A stretch of 64,000 nt of DNA from Nipponacmea schrenckii (GCA_030562195.1 JAUJPP010000005.1:1302001-1366000); one strand, 5' to 3'; shown: positions 39,590-51,309, counted from the stretch's first letter. A program made the numbers and translations. The notes: generated from the letters alone by a model not told the origin.

Positions 39590-40065
39590 TGTGAATTTTT
39601 GAAAATGATATTTTTGTATTTAATAGGTTTGGATAGTTTTGTATTTGATAATTTCGGATATGATAGTTTTGGATAGTTTTGTAGATGATAGTTTTCATTA
39701 TGGTAGTTTTGTATGATAGTTGTATTTGACAGTTTTGTATATTAAACTTTTATATATATTGAATATGGTAGTTTTGTATATGATAGTTTTGTATTTGATA
39801 GTTTTGTATATGGTAGTTTTGTACATAGTAGTTTTGTGTTTGATAGTTTTGTACATAATAGTTTTGTATTTGATAGTTTTGTATATGGTAGTTTTGTACA
39901 TAGTAGTTTTGTGTTTGATAGTTTTGTACATAATAGTTTTGTATTTGATAGTTTTGTATATGGTAGTTTTGTACATAGTAGTTTTGTGTTTGATTCTCCT
40001 GTATATAATAGTTTTGTATTTGATAGTTTTGTACATAATAGTTCTGTATTTTGTATTGTATTGTA
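39590..40065. repeat. Minisatellite, 15-bp unit with 75-bp higher-order period
   Basis: Basic unit tagttttgtatatga and variants. A block of five units (tatatg, tacatag, tgtttga, tacataa, tatttga variants) repeats about three times between 39770 and 40000. Confidence 0.95.
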
Positions 40066-40515
40066 GGCTTGTGTAGTCAAATTCAAATTATCTTGTATCC
40101 CATTTACAGCCACCTTCTCCAACACTGTCCACGTATTTATTCCATGGGGGAGTAGTAACTTTAACCTGACAGTGATAGTGATAGTTAACCTACTCCAGCC
40201 ATGATTTAGCTTATCAGGTTCACTATCATACTTGCTTCAATATCTATATCTTTTAATTATTGCGAAACATTTGAATGGAATATATCGATGGTTTCACATG
40301 ATCTAATCACAAGACAGGACGCTGCAGTTTATTTATATCAGAGAAATTCCCCATTCCCGATTCTTTGTGTAGTGCAATTACAAGATATACAACAAATATT
40401 ATCGAAGGAGAGTGTTCGAAATCGCTCACTGGCAAAGAAATATACAGATATAACGTAGAAAATATAAAGATTTGGGATTTGGATAAAACCAACTCCGATA
40501 ATAGAGAACATTCAT

Positions 40516-40864
40516 ACGCCATTAACGCAAAAGGTCAGTTCACAGATTCTAAATTAGTTTAGTAGATTCTAACAGTTTCGTAGAAAATCTATTCGTTTCG
40601 TGAAAATCTTGCGGTTTCGTGAAAAATCTATTCGTTTCGTGAAAATCTGGCCGTTTCGTGAAAATCTTGCGGTTTCGTGAAAATCTGGCCGTTTCGTGAA
40701 AAATCTATTCGTTTCGAGAAAAATCTATTCGTTTCGTGAAAAATCTATTCGTTTCTTGAACAACGAATAGATTTTTGATGAAACGAATAGATTTTCTACG
40801 AAACTGTTAGAATCTACTAAACTAATTTAGAATCTATGAACCGACCTTTTGCGTTAATGGCGTC
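40516..40864. repeat. Long inverted repeat with internal repeats, upstream of ADI1
   Basis: Arms 40516-40600 and 40780-40864 are inverted copies with only about two or three mismatches. Between them lie units of gtttcgtgaaaatct followed by tgcg, attc or ggcc. The arms could form an 80-bp stem. No flanking duplication was identified. Confidence 0.85.
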
Positions 40865-41242
40865 CCATACATTCACACATTCGAATTATAAAACCAAATC
40901 CAGAATGCAGAAGAATTATGGCCTGTATGGACCACCATACAATAGTATATTAACGTCTATCTTTCGAAATAAACGTACCTTTCGTAATAAACCGCGTCAT
41001 TGTTTGAATAATATTATACTGTCTCCGTGGCATATCGTTCATAACATACAACTGACTTCTTAAACGCGGCGATTTATCAAAACCGAACATTTGTCAATAA
41101 AGTATGATATATTATGGCCACGATAGGCTACCATAGAAGTGAGGTGAGTCACGTGTGAAGAAGGTTTTTGTCGCTGTACTTGATAAACAACATTGTTTTA
41201 TCAACTGTTTCTGCTCAACTTTAAAACCGACAGTGTATAAAA

Positions 41243-44200
41243 ATGGTGCGTGCTTGGTACATGGACGATAAGGAGGAGGATCAACGCCTTGAACACAAAA
41301 CAGATCCTCCCAAATACGTGGACTTAAAGGAACTGTTCGAGCTAACTGGAGTGGAATATTGGAAGGTAGGTCAAGGTCTACATTCTAATTTTTAAATTTT
41401 TCTTTTAGCTCACGATTAGCCTAATGTTATGTTCTTCTAGATTTTTCCGCCCCCTTAACCATTGGCTTTGTCTTTAGGACCCAAGGTGTATTGTTCCAAT
41501 GTTGAAAATACAAAAGGGTTTTTAAATTTGCTAAATTGATAAAAGCATGCATGCTAGATAGACCCAGTGACCTTAAAACATTCTGTACTTCAGTCATAGA
41601 AGCCTGTATTAGCCTGGCTGGGCCTACTGTAAATAGTCTAAGTCACTACTAGGTCAAGACTAAAGTACATGTGGACGTGGTGTGCAGGCTGGCTTAAAAT
41701 AAAACAGCATAATTATGCAACATAAACATTTCTCCTGATGTGCAAACGTGCAGGTTGACTGTTTGATACTAAGTTGACTAGTCTACGTGATCAGGGGCCT
41801 GTTTCACTGTTGATTTTATTAAATTTAGTTTCAACTTTTCACCTTTTAAAAGAATAATGTTAAAGCATGTGTTATTATCAACAAGCCTAGTCCTAGGTTA
41901 AAACTGTTTATTATATCGACCGACTTAGTAGACTGTACATGTACAGTGTAATATAGAGAACCGTTAGATATATTAATAAGTTTATACACTACAGTAGGCC
42001 TATAAGGGTCGTGGTTTATTGGCAAGTTACATAATAAATAGCCTATATGAATGAGATTCCACAAATTTTTTCTCCAGATTCCTGCCGAAAATCATGAAAA
42101 AAATGAAGAACTAAACAAATTAAAGAAAAACCGAGGATATTCCTATGAAGATGTCTGTAACATTACAGAAGAAGGCCTGCCTGATTACCATGAAAAGGTA
42201 CAGACTTATCAGACCTTTATCTCTGTTGGTCCTTCTCTCTGTTGGTCCTTCTCTCTGTCAGTTCTTCTCTCTGTTAGTCTTTCTCTCTGTTAGCCTTTCT
42301 CTCTGTTGGTCCTTCTCTCTGTTGGTCCTTCTCTCTGTTAGCCCTTCTCCCCGATGGTCCTTCTCTCTGTTGGTCCTTCTCTCTGTTGGTCCTTCTCTCT
42401 GTTGGTGCTTCTCTCTGTTAGCCCTTCTCTCTGTTAGCCCTTCTCTCTGTTGGTCCGTCTCTCTGTTAGTCCCCTCTGTTAGTCCTCTCTTTGTTGGTCC
42501 TTTTCTCTGTTAGCCCTTCTCTCTGTTGGTCCGTCTCTCTGTTAGTCCTCTCTGTTAGGCCTTCTCTCTTTGTTAGTCCTTTTCTCTGTTAGCCCTTCTC
42601 TCTGTTGGTCCGTCTCTCTGTTAGTCCTCTCTGTTTGTCCTTCTCTCTTTGTTGGTCCTTTTCTCTGTTGGTCCTTCACTCTGTTGGCCCTTCTCTTTGT
42701 TGGTCCGTCTCTCTGTTAGTCTGTCTCTCTGTTAGTCCTTTTCTCTGTTAGCCCTTCTCTCTGTTGGTCCGTCTCTCTGTTAGTCCTCTCTGTTAGTCCT
42801 TCTCTCTTTGTTGGTCCTTCTCTCTGTTGGTCCTTCTCTCTGTTGGTCCTTTTCTCTGTTGGTCCTTCACTTTGTTGGTCCTTCTCTCTGTTTGTCCTTC
42901 TCTCTGTTGGCCCTTTTCTCTGTTGGTCCTTCTCTCTGTTGGCCCTTCTCTCTGTTTGTCCTTCTCTCTGTTGGCCCTTTTCTCTGTTGGCCCTTCTCTT
43001 TGTTGGTCCTTCTCTCTGTTGGTCCTTCACTCTGTTGGCCCTTCTCTCTGTTAGTCCTTCTCTCTGTTGGCCCTTCTCTCTGTTAGTCCTTCACTCTGTT
43101 AGTCCTTCTCTCTGTTAGTCCTTCACTCTGTTAGTCCTTCACTTTGTTGGTCCTTCTCTCTGTTAGTCCTTCTCTCTGTTGGTCCTTCTCTCTGTTAGTC
43201 CTTCTCTCTGTTGGCCCTTCTCTCTGTTAGTCCTTCTCTCTGTTGGCCCTTTTCTCTGTTGGCCCTTCTCTCTGTTGGCCCTTTTCTCTGTTGGCCCTTC
43301 TCTTTGTTGGTCCTTCTCTCTGTTGGTCCTTCACTCTGTTGGCCCTTCTCTCTGTTAGTCCTTCTCTCTGTTGGCCCTTCTCTCTGTTAGTCCTTCACTC
43401 TGTTAGTCCTTCTCTCTGTTAGTCCTTCACTCTGTTGGTCCTTCTCTCTGTTAGTCCTTCTCTCTGTTGGTCCTTCTCTCTGTTAGTCCTTCTCTCTGTT
43501 GGCCCTTCTCTCTGTTTGTCCTTCTCTCTGTTTGTCCTTCTCTCTGTTGGCCCTTCTCTCTGTTGGCCCTTCTCCTTGTTGGTCCGTCTCTCTGTTGGTC
43601 CTTCACTCTGTTTGCCCTTCTCTCTGTTAGTCCTTCTCTCTGTTGGCCCTTCTCTCTGTTAGTCCTTCACTCTGTTAGTCCTTCTCTCTGTTAGTCCTTC
43701 ACTCTGTTAGTCCTTCACTTTGTTGGTCCTTCTCTCTGTTGGTCCTTCTCTCTGTTGGTCCTTCTCTCTGTTAGTCCTTCTCTCTGTTGGCCCTTCTCTC
43801 TGTTAGTCCTTCTCTCTGTTGGCCCTTCTCTCTGTTAGTCCTTCTCTCTGTTAGTCCTTCTCTCTGTTGGCCCTTTTCTCTGTTTGTCCTTCTCTCTGTA
43901 GATCTATTGACCAATAGCTTGCGCTCACTCAGTTTTTCTTTTTTTTTCAGTTGAAACATTTTTTCACGGAACATCTCCATTCTGATGATGAAATTAGATT
44001 TATCCTGGACGGTAGCGGTTATTTTGATGTGAGGGATATCAGTAACAAATGGATTCGTATTAAAGTGGAAAAAGATGACATGGTAACCCTACCGGCCGGT
44101 ATTTACCACAGATTTACTCTGGATGAAAAGGTTGGTTACTTTAAGGTTGTCTCCCCTCATAGATCTGAAAGTCTTTGAGAAACAGGAACCCTACTCTCAA

Positions 44201-45240
44201 ACCCCAAGTTTTTACATGCCTCATATACGACCCAGCATGTCGACGCACTGTTATGTGTTATTTTTATATAGAAAAAAAAATACCGAAAAATATCAAACCT
44301 GAATTAATGCCCTTGTTAAAAACATGTTTGATATTTGACTCGTAAACCATCTACAAGGTATTCTTTACAGATTTTGACAAAACTTGCTGAAATAATTTAT
44401 TATCACCCAAGGATGAACCCTATTGAAAATCAAAAATACCGAAAAATCTATAATGAGTTATTGCCTTGTTATTAGGTACAATTCTTGACAGATTATAATG
44501 AAACTTAGTAATATTGTACATTTATCAACCCAGAAAAGCCGTGTATGATTGAAGGTTGAATATTTCATTTTGGTAATTGTTACTGTACTGTCAAGTTCAT
44601 GCTGCCAGTGTGCGTATATTATCTTGTTTGGCAAGCTATCTTTTATATTCCCGGAAGATTATGATTAAATTAGAACTCATTCAATAACTCGGATATTCCT
44701 TCCCTTTGTACATATATCTTGGGCAATTTCGCCCACATGAATATGTGTTTTGTTCGTCGGTCCGTCAACATTTGTTGTAGACACTATAGAAGCTACAATT
44801 TTCTATGGATTTGAATGAAAGATAAACGGTTTTTGAGTTGTTGACCATGTATTGAGCGTTGGCAGTGATAACAATTTTCAAGAAATGTTTTTTGAGTAAT
44901 TGCCCGATTTATTTTTCGAATTCCATCCCGTCAGTGGGCGTATATTACCTTGCCTGGCAAGCTGTCTCTGTTAGTACAATATGTCTGAAATATAAATTCA
45001 CAGATGTCACAGTTTTCATTCTGTAAAGGGTTACCGACATTTGAAATCGAGTTCTTCCAAATCATAATGCTGTTATTATATTATCGACGCTAACTTTAGA
45101 AGTATCTCTATATTCTGTTGTAGAATTATATTAAAGCCAAGAGGTATTTTGTGGGAGAGCCGGTATGGACTCCGATTAACAGACCAGCTGACGACCATCC
45201 TTCTCGTATCAACTATACCAAAACACACGGACGTCACTAA
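41243..45240 (+). CDS. ADI1: Acireductone dioxygenase (Fe/Ni cupin), methionine salvage
   Basis: Four exons, 41243-41365, 42078-42197, 43951-44130 and 45124-45240 (stop TAA), all joined in phase 0, give 179 aa, the usual animal ADI1 length. The protein begins [19 protein letters not shown], typical of the family. Metal ligands of the cupin fold are visible: H89, H91 and E95 in [11 protein letters not shown], and H134 in PAGIYHRF. The C-terminal [20 protein letters not shown] is also family-typical. The enzyme oxidises acireductone; with Fe it gives formate and the keto-acid precursor of methionine in the methylthioadenosine salvage pathway. It acts in the cytosol/nucleus. The exon 3 donor is a weaker gttggt; reading through adds a short tail, so an alternative end is possible. 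Intron 2 (1,753 nt) is almost all a 16-bp minisatellite. No sign of breakage. Confidence 0.97.
42205..43905. repeat. 16-bp pyrimidine-rich minisatellite filling ADI1 intron 2
   Basis: More than 100 units of ttctctctgttggtcc with variants gttagtcc, gttggccc, gtttgtcc and ttcactctg. Blocks of several hundred bases recur (42880-43140 resembles 43240-43440). Strong purine/pyrimidine strand bias. Confidence 0.98.
44131..45123 (+). other. ADI1 intron 3, no other feature
   Basis: AT-rich intron of 993 nt with a weak donor (gttggt) and acceptor ctgttgtag. Two similar stretches near 44590 and 44935 (gtgcgtatattatcttg and gggcgtatattaccttg) suggest an old duplication. Confidence 0.6.
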
Positions 45241-45303
45241 ACCAGTGCCTTATAACCAATGTGCTTGTTTCGTTTTTGTTTGTTAAATTTTAACAAAAAT
45301 CAA

Positions 45304-45309
45304 AATAAA
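45304..45309 (+). other. Polyadenylation signal of ADI1 (AATAAA)
   Basis: AATAAA lies 64 nt after the ADI1 stop codon, in an AT-rich 3' region, at a usual distance for a short 3'UTR. Confidence 0.6.
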
Positions 45310-45384
45310 GATATTATTGATAATGTTCACCAATTCCGGATGTACATTTAATTAAGCTGTATGATATTATGTTGACCTTGGTTG

Positions 45385-45475
45385 TTGTGATGGAACGGTC
45401 AACCGTTTACAGTGGTTCGTAAAAACATCTCTAGTGGAATATTCATGAAGAGTAGTCTCCCTTTTGACATATATT
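45385..45475. repeat. Outlying copy of the 100-bp array unit
   Basis: ggtcaaccgtttacagtggt, then ttcatgaagagtagtctccc, matches the array at 46200-46700. Confidence 0.7.
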
Positions 45476-45805
45476 ACCATTATTTCCCGGACAAGGTATA
45501 TGTAAAAGTATTAACTCGCTCAATAGCCTAGGGCATTATTTGATGTATATTTTGTTCAATGCTTGAATAATTGTGCTGAAATTTTATATTCCCCATAAAT
45601 GATCATTATTCATATTTACTAAAATAGTTACTAACAAGTTTGTATTCAATTCAGAGTATTAATTCATTAAAATGTTTTATTGTGCTTGTTTTTGTTGTTT
45701 TAATTTGGGGGTATTTTAGTTGTCAGAGTATACCTGTATCTAGTTAGCAGTAAGCCACCCCATACGAGAACGCGCCAGACCCTAGTTACTAGAATCGGGA
45801 CACGA

Positions 45806-45955
45806 GGATAATTAGGAGACATTTTTAAGGGGTGACCTCACGAACTACATATAAAAAATATCATGACCCTTTACATCATTCGACTGATTTAGTCTAGTGT
45901 TGTAATTTAATGGTCTCCAATTAGGTTCGGGTCTGTTATTTCTATGATGTAACCA
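45806..45955. repeat. Dispersed repeat family C, copy 2
   Basis: See the copy at 15703; shared blocks gataattaggaga, ggggtgacctca, ccctttacatcattc, gggtctgttatttc. Confidence 0.6.
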
Positions 45956-46199
45956 AGGGACATTTAGTGAACAATTTTCATGAAATAGTGGACAGTTAGT
46001 GAGTAGTTCAAACAACACTCAAACATTCTACGTATGAAAGCGATAGTTTCGGATGGTGGCAAACCAAGTGGACGTAGAATTCCAAACACATTCAAGAAGA
46101 CTCGGGTAAAGGAACGTAACATTTTATGTTAAACATGAATATATATAGACAACATCGTGATGTACATTAAACTATATCATTATATGATACTTGTTGAAA

Positions 46200-46700
46200 A
46201 TAGTTGTTGGGATTGAACCATCAACCGTTTACAGTGGTACGTTAATAAAATCTCCAATGGGAAATCCATACAGAGTAATCTCCCTTGTGGCATATATTAC
46301 ATAAGTAATATGGAACCATCAACCGTTTACAGTGGTACGTTTATAACATCTTCAGTGGGAAATCCATACAGAGTAGTCTCCCTTGTGGCATATATTACAT
46401 AAGTAATATGGAACCTTATCAACCGTTTACAGTGGTACGTTCAAAACATCTTCAGTGGGAAATCCATACAGAGTAGTCTCCCTTGTGGCATACATTACAT
46501 AAGTAATATGGAACCATCAACCGTTTACAGTGGTACGTTTGAAACATCTTCAATAGGAAATCCATGAAGAGTAGTCTCCCTTGTGGCAATATTAATAAGT
46601 AATATGGAACCATCAACCGTTTACAGTGGTACGTTTGAAACATCTTCAATAGGAAATCCATGAAGAGTAGTCTCCCTTGTGACAAACATTACAATAGTAA
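46200..46700. repeat. Tandem repeat, about 100-bp unit, 5 copies, abutting GPCR1
   Basis: Each unit holds catcaaccgtttacagtggt, gggaaatccatacagagtag and tctcccttgtggca. The array runs up to and slightly past the GPCR1 stop codon at 46689. Confidence 0.95.
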
Positions 46701-48020
46701 TTTTAATGGTACTTTGCTCTTTGAAACCAGAAAATAGCCACCGGGAAAACAACAATATAATAATTTAAACGGTTCTCCAAAAAACGTCAAACAGATTTTC
46801 TTTCTTAAAATTTTTTTTTTGCACGCACGACAAACGCAGCAAAATATATATCGGAAAACATCGTAACATCTGCGTCTAAAAATAGGGTTCATGGCAGAAT
46901 AAATAAACGGATTGGCAACACAGTTAACAAAATAAAATCTGAGAAAAAAGTTGAATGCCACCAGTTGTGGCCCTTGTAATGAATAATCGTAATCCTTTTT
47001 GGTGTTTTTGAGAGCGGCGAGACCCAAGTGTGGGATGAAACTGAGGAAAAACACCAACGTAACGGCAAATGCAATTAGCGTTGCTTTCGTCTTGATGGAT
47101 GCGGCAGTAATCCTTGGCGGCCTCTTTCGAACCATATTCGGTGATCCGGGTTCGGAGGACACTTGCCGACAAAAGCTTTCCGTCTTCATTACAATCACTA
47201 CATTTGAACGTCCACTTTTGGTACGTTTGTCACATTTAGGTTTCTTGTCGTTTCTATTGTCAATAGATGAGGACGTTGTCTCTTCGCCAATCAAACTGCA
47301 GCTTTGTTCCGACCGAAAACTTTTCCGCGCGAAAGCTAGTCGTCTGGACGCTCTCCATATGCACGTGTATAATACCGCAAAACACGTGGTGAAAAACACA
47401 AAGAAGAAGATTAACACAAATTCATACACTATTGGATAAATTGTATCTTTGACGTCATCTCCGGTTGCGCAGTCGGATCCAAGCAAACCTGGAATGGGAG
47501 TTATCGCAGAACGCAATCCGTAAAGAAAAAATGCAGGAATGGTCATGACGATTGCAATGATCACCGAGCCAAAGATGAATTTACGGGCGATAGACGGCGT
47601 CATTTGCATTTGAAGCGGACAGCAAACTTTTCTGAATCTGTCTATGGCGATAAGTAATAAAATTTGATTGGAAGCACAGGTCGTAAAGGTCACCAGCGAC
47701 CTCATACTCTTACAAGCGATTTCCGAACTGAAATTGAAGAAGAAACGCAGATCAAAAACCTCAAAAGGCATTGCCAAGCTGCATGAGATCAAATCGAAGC
47801 ACGCCAAGGCGACGAACAGCGTGGTCTGGGTGGTCACTTTAAACTTTTTGGTGAAAATGTAGACGACCAAAGAGTTGCCTATTATACCAATGATGCTCAA
47901 TACGAGTAGGAAGACGATGACCGGAAGTAGTTCTATGGCTCGCTCGTCACTGAGATGTTGTAGTTTTAGAGAAATATTCCTACGCCGCAGTTCAAGCTCT
48001 GTAATGTTTAAACCCGCCAT
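46689..48020 (-). CDS. Class A (rhodopsin-like) G protein-coupled receptor, GPCR1
   Basis: A single uninterrupted 443-aa reading frame. N-glycosylation sites NIT (5) and NIS (15) precede TM1 (about 32-56, with GNS, N49 as 1.50). TM2 holds D76 in LACFD. C103 and C184 form the likely TM3-ECL2 disulphide. The TM3 end is DRF (127-129) instead of DRY, followed by RKVCCPLQMQM. TM5 is about 198-222, then a long basic/Ser-rich third intracellular loop of about 95 aa. TM6 has FFLSFIPHLG in place of the FxxCWLP core. TM7 ends with NPFIY (370-374), then a Cys-rich tail (CCVCRACKKK, FCC) that could be palmitoylated. The ligand cannot be told; such receptors are often labelled peptide or amine receptor-like. 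It couples to G proteins at the plasma membrane. The stop codon touches a tandem array. It is paralogous to the receptor ending at 62974. Confidence 0.9.
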   Translation of the reverse strand: MAGLNITELELRRRNISLKLQHLSDERAIELLPVIVFLLVLSIIGIIGNSLVVYIFTKKFKVTTQTTLFVALACFDLISCSLAMPFEVFDLRFFFNFSSEIACKSMRSLVTFTTCASNQILLLIAIDRFRKVCCPLQMQMTPSIARKFIFGSVIIAIVMTIPAFFLYGLRSAITPIPGLLGSDCATGDDVKDTIYPIVYEFVLIFFFVFFTTCFAVLYTCIWRASRRLAFARKSFRSEQSCSLIGEETTSSSIDNRNDKKPKCDKRTKSGRSNVVIVMKTESFCRQVSSEPGSPNMVRKRPPRITAASIKTKATLIAFAVTLVFFLSFIPHLGLAALKNTKKDYDYSLQGPQLVAFNFFLRFYFVNCVANPFIYSAMNPIFRRRCYDVFRYIFCCVCRACKKKILRKKICLTFFGEPFKLLYCCFPGGYFLVSKSKVPLKLLL

Positions 48021-48289
48021 TTTGAAATGAAATCTTTTACACAGGAATGAAAATTTTAAAGGTCACATTTTCAGTTGAACACCAAGTTTCACAAACACGA
48101 ATGCTATTCTACGTGGGGTAGTCTTAAACGGCAAACAGTGATTATATCCAGTCGTATTTAACAGACTGAAAGCTATGCTATCAAGCATATTATACTTGTA
48201 GAAAATAACGGGTTATAACTTTATCACACCATACTGGGTAAAGTTATCACATTATAAGCCTTACATATATACGACTGATAACTTAATCA

Positions 48290-48910
48290 CAGCCCCAATC
48301 TTTTGATATCACACCATCAATGTTTCATATATCACCTCCGATCGTTTGATATCACACCTCTAATCGATTGATATATCACACCTCAATGTCTTTTGATATC
48401 TTACCTCAATGTCTTTTGATATCTTACCTCAAATCCTTTGATATCACACCTTAAATCGTTTGATATCACACCTCAAATCCTTTGATAGCACACTTTAAAT
48501 CCTTTAATATCACACCTCCAAACGTTTGATACCACACCTCCAACCGTTTGATATCACACCTCCGAGCCTTTGATATCACACCTCAAATCGTTTGATATCA
48601 CACCTCCAAGCGTTTGATACCACACCTCCAAGTGATTGAGATCACACATCAAACTGTTTGATATCACACCTCCAATCTTTGATATCACACCTCCAACTGT
48701 TTGATATCACACCTCCAATCGTTTGATATCACACCTCAAATCGTTTGATACCACACCTCCAAGCGATTGATATCACACCTCCAACTGTTTGATATCACAC
48801 CTCCAATCGTTTGATATCACACCTCAAATCGTTTGATACCACACCTCCAAGCGATTGATATCACACCTCCAATCGTTTGATATCACACCTCAAATCGTTT
48901 GATTTGATTT
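48290..48910. repeat. Minisatellite, 22-bp unit, about 27 copies
   Basis: Unit tttgatatcacacctccaat plus cg, upstream of GPCR1. A 66-bp block near 48700-48780 recurs at 48790-48860. Confidence 0.95.
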
Positions 48911-49417
48911 AAGTAATATTTAATCAATAAATTAAACCGCCGCTATCTTTATAGTAGGTAGTATGTTTTGTTCTAATTCGACGGTCGAATTAAAGGTGAC
49001 TTCTTGAACAAGTTAAATCTACCTTCGTGATTTATAGTTTCGTTTCCGTGTTGATGACGAATCGTGATTTTTGGTTGAGTTCACACAAAAGCGATTTCTG
49101 TTTGACGTTAGCTCGAAAATGTATTCTATTGATCCCCGTTTCCTGTTTATAACCGTAACCAGTGTCTTTGTTGCTAAACGTCAAACGCTCTGAGTGACTG
49201 TAAACTTTCAATGAGTGAATATTTAATTTAATATCCTTATAAGTGACGTCTCTTCTCCGATTAACTCTATATTGTTTTATACGTGTTTTATATTAGTGTT
49301 CATGAATTGTCATCGATTGTATCCCCCTGAACAATATTCTGTCATTCTGCACCAGATCTGAAGAATAAAAAAATATTATTTTATTAAAACCATTGTCATC
49401 AAATATAACTCTAGAAA
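48911..49417. other. Spacer, no gene seen
   Basis: No supported frame or repeat. Confidence 0.4.
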
Positions 49418-49678
49418 AGAAATGAATGGAGTTTTACGTCCTTCTTTTCTGCACCTTATATGGGCTAATGATTTTTAACTGTCGAGGGATCTTTAACGTA
49501 CACAGCCTCTGGCCACGGGGCCTCGGTTTATCCGAACGCCTAAACGCTCTTTATATGTCAGTCCTTCCGACCTGCATCATTTACAAGGGGAAACCGGGCT
49601 GAAAAATCCGAAGGTTAATCTCGACTTTCAGGCTAGCAGCAAGCGTCCACTCTAACCCACTGAGCCAGCATGACTCCT
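49418..49678 (-). mobile_element. tRNA-derived SINE, internally deleted
   Basis: Has the tail (gaatggagttttacgtcctt), the centre from aactgtcgagggatctttaa, and a diverged head (gagccagcatgactcc). About 90 bp between tail and centre are missing. Confidence 0.8.
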
Positions 49679-50011
49679 AATTGTAAATCTAAAAGTATCC
49701 ATCTATCTATTATAATTGTTTTTATTTATCGATACATGTGCTTCTATTACGCAATTGAAGGATTATGCAATATAATGATTCATCTAAAAAACCTCATTGA
49801 AGCCGATAAAAATCCTAGTTCCCAAGCGGTTTTATGTTTCAGATATGTCGACGACAATTGTAATATTTCGAGTTAATATAACAAGTTAATAAGCGGGCGT
49901 TATTAAGTCTAATGAGGTATAACAATTATCTATACAGATCTAACTATTTAATAACCATTTCAATTATATAAAAGAGGTAGGCGGCCTACACTTGCATATT
50001 GTATAGTGTTA

Positions 50012-50403
50012 AGGCCTGTATTTACTGAGGGCGAACGCGACAGTGACCACGAACGCGAACACGAACGCGGCGTTCGCATTGGATTGCTTAACTTGATTTT
50101 AAATGAGGTCGTTTATACTAACGGGGAACACGAACCCGGCCGAATTTGTGTTCGGGCGGAACACCGCGGAGATTGCCTCCAAAGCGAATTTTTAGAAAAA
50201 GACCGCGCGAACTATTCTCATCAGCCAATCAGAGTGTGAGGTCAAAAGTCACACCTCGCTGTGTCAGAAATGAGCGAGTTTCACCTGTGAATTACCGCGC
50301 GTACCGCCGCTTTTAATACGAACGATGTTTCGTGCGGTAAGTCGCGCGAAAAGTAGCAGTGGCCGCATTTGCTGTTGCGTTCGCCCTCAGTATAAACAGG
50401 CCT
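50012..50403. mobile_element. PIF/Harbinger-like MITE, TTA target duplication
   Basis: Terminal inverted repeats AGGCCTG followed by ACTGAGGGCGAACGC on the left and their inverted copy on the right (about 33 bp with a few mismatches). Flanked on both sides by TTA (50009-50011 and 50404-50406). 392 bp, CpG-rich, no transposase. The 3-bp TTA duplication is typical of PIF/Harbinger. Confidence 0.8.
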
Positions 50404-50525
50404 TTACAACTGTACAAATAACACACTTCTATATTGCTCCAACGAATCGACAGGTCACGAGATTCTATGCTCCTATCGTAATAAACCACGTCAGCGAATA
50501 ATCATTGATGTCATCATTCAACAAA

Positions 50526-50786
50526 AAATGAAATTTTGCCAGGACAGCGGCATTAGTCTACTCTTTTCCCGATTTCCAACTGTCGAGGGATCTTTTAATG
50601 TGCACAGCCTGTAGCACACAGAGTCTCGGTTTATTGTCCCATCCGAACGACTAGCCGCTTTTTCCATGTCAGTCCCTTCGACCTGCATCACTGACAAGGG
50701 GAAATCAGGCTGAAAAAATTCCGAAAGTTCATCTCGACCTTTGCCGGGATTGAACCTTAGTTAACTCACTGAGCCACCGCGGCTCC
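50526..50786 (-). mobile_element. tRNA-derived SINE, tail-truncated
   Basis: A clean tRNA-like head on the minus strand: GGAGCCGCGGTGGCTCAGTG (A-box) and GGTTCAATCCCGGC (B-box). The last about 100 bp of the tail are absent. Confidence 0.85.
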
Positions 50787-51309
50787 TAATACATTCGTTT
50801 AAGTCGTCAATTATAACACAATAATTCGTCTGTAAAGGAAATACCTCTTAAACCATACCAAAATAAGGAACTACATAGCTGCAAAGAAACTTCCACGGCC
50901 TATAACCACAGTATCAAATGATAGTCACGAAAATCCAACGTCAACACATTTTCCTCTATATTAGTCACACGAAGAAAAACAAGATAAAAAGGCAGAAAAT
51001 ATAATCACATATTCCAATTTTTATCGTCAAGTGTTCCAAAACGGCAGCATAAATTTCTGATTTATGTTTCTCCATGGCAACGGTACGACCAAACTTCCGC
51101 CCCAAAACAGAGATAATGTTTTCGAGTAGGTAGTTCATTACGTCACAGCATGCACGTTTTATTCGAATCAATCAATTCTAAAAAACTCCTGCAGTTTGCC
51201 AGGAATATATTTACCGACTGATGAAAATATGGAATAATAAACGCCGGGGAATATGGGGTTTGAATAATATATAGTCGATAAGGTAAAACGTTATATCGAT
51301 AATAAAATA

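Noticed and set aside
39698..40125. Four overlapping frames over 110 aa on both strands
   Set aside because: 15-bp minisatellite translations.
42145..43980. Several long open frames on both strands with repeated [10 protein letters not shown] or [12 protein letters not shown] peptides
   Set aside because: They are translations of the 16-bp intronic minisatellite.
46999..47439. 146-aa plus-strand frame
   Set aside because: Antisense shadow of GPCR1, which has clear receptor motifs on the minus strand.
50006..50239. 77-aa plus-strand frame
   Set aside because: Lies inside the Harbinger-like MITE and is not conserved coding sequence by any sign seen.
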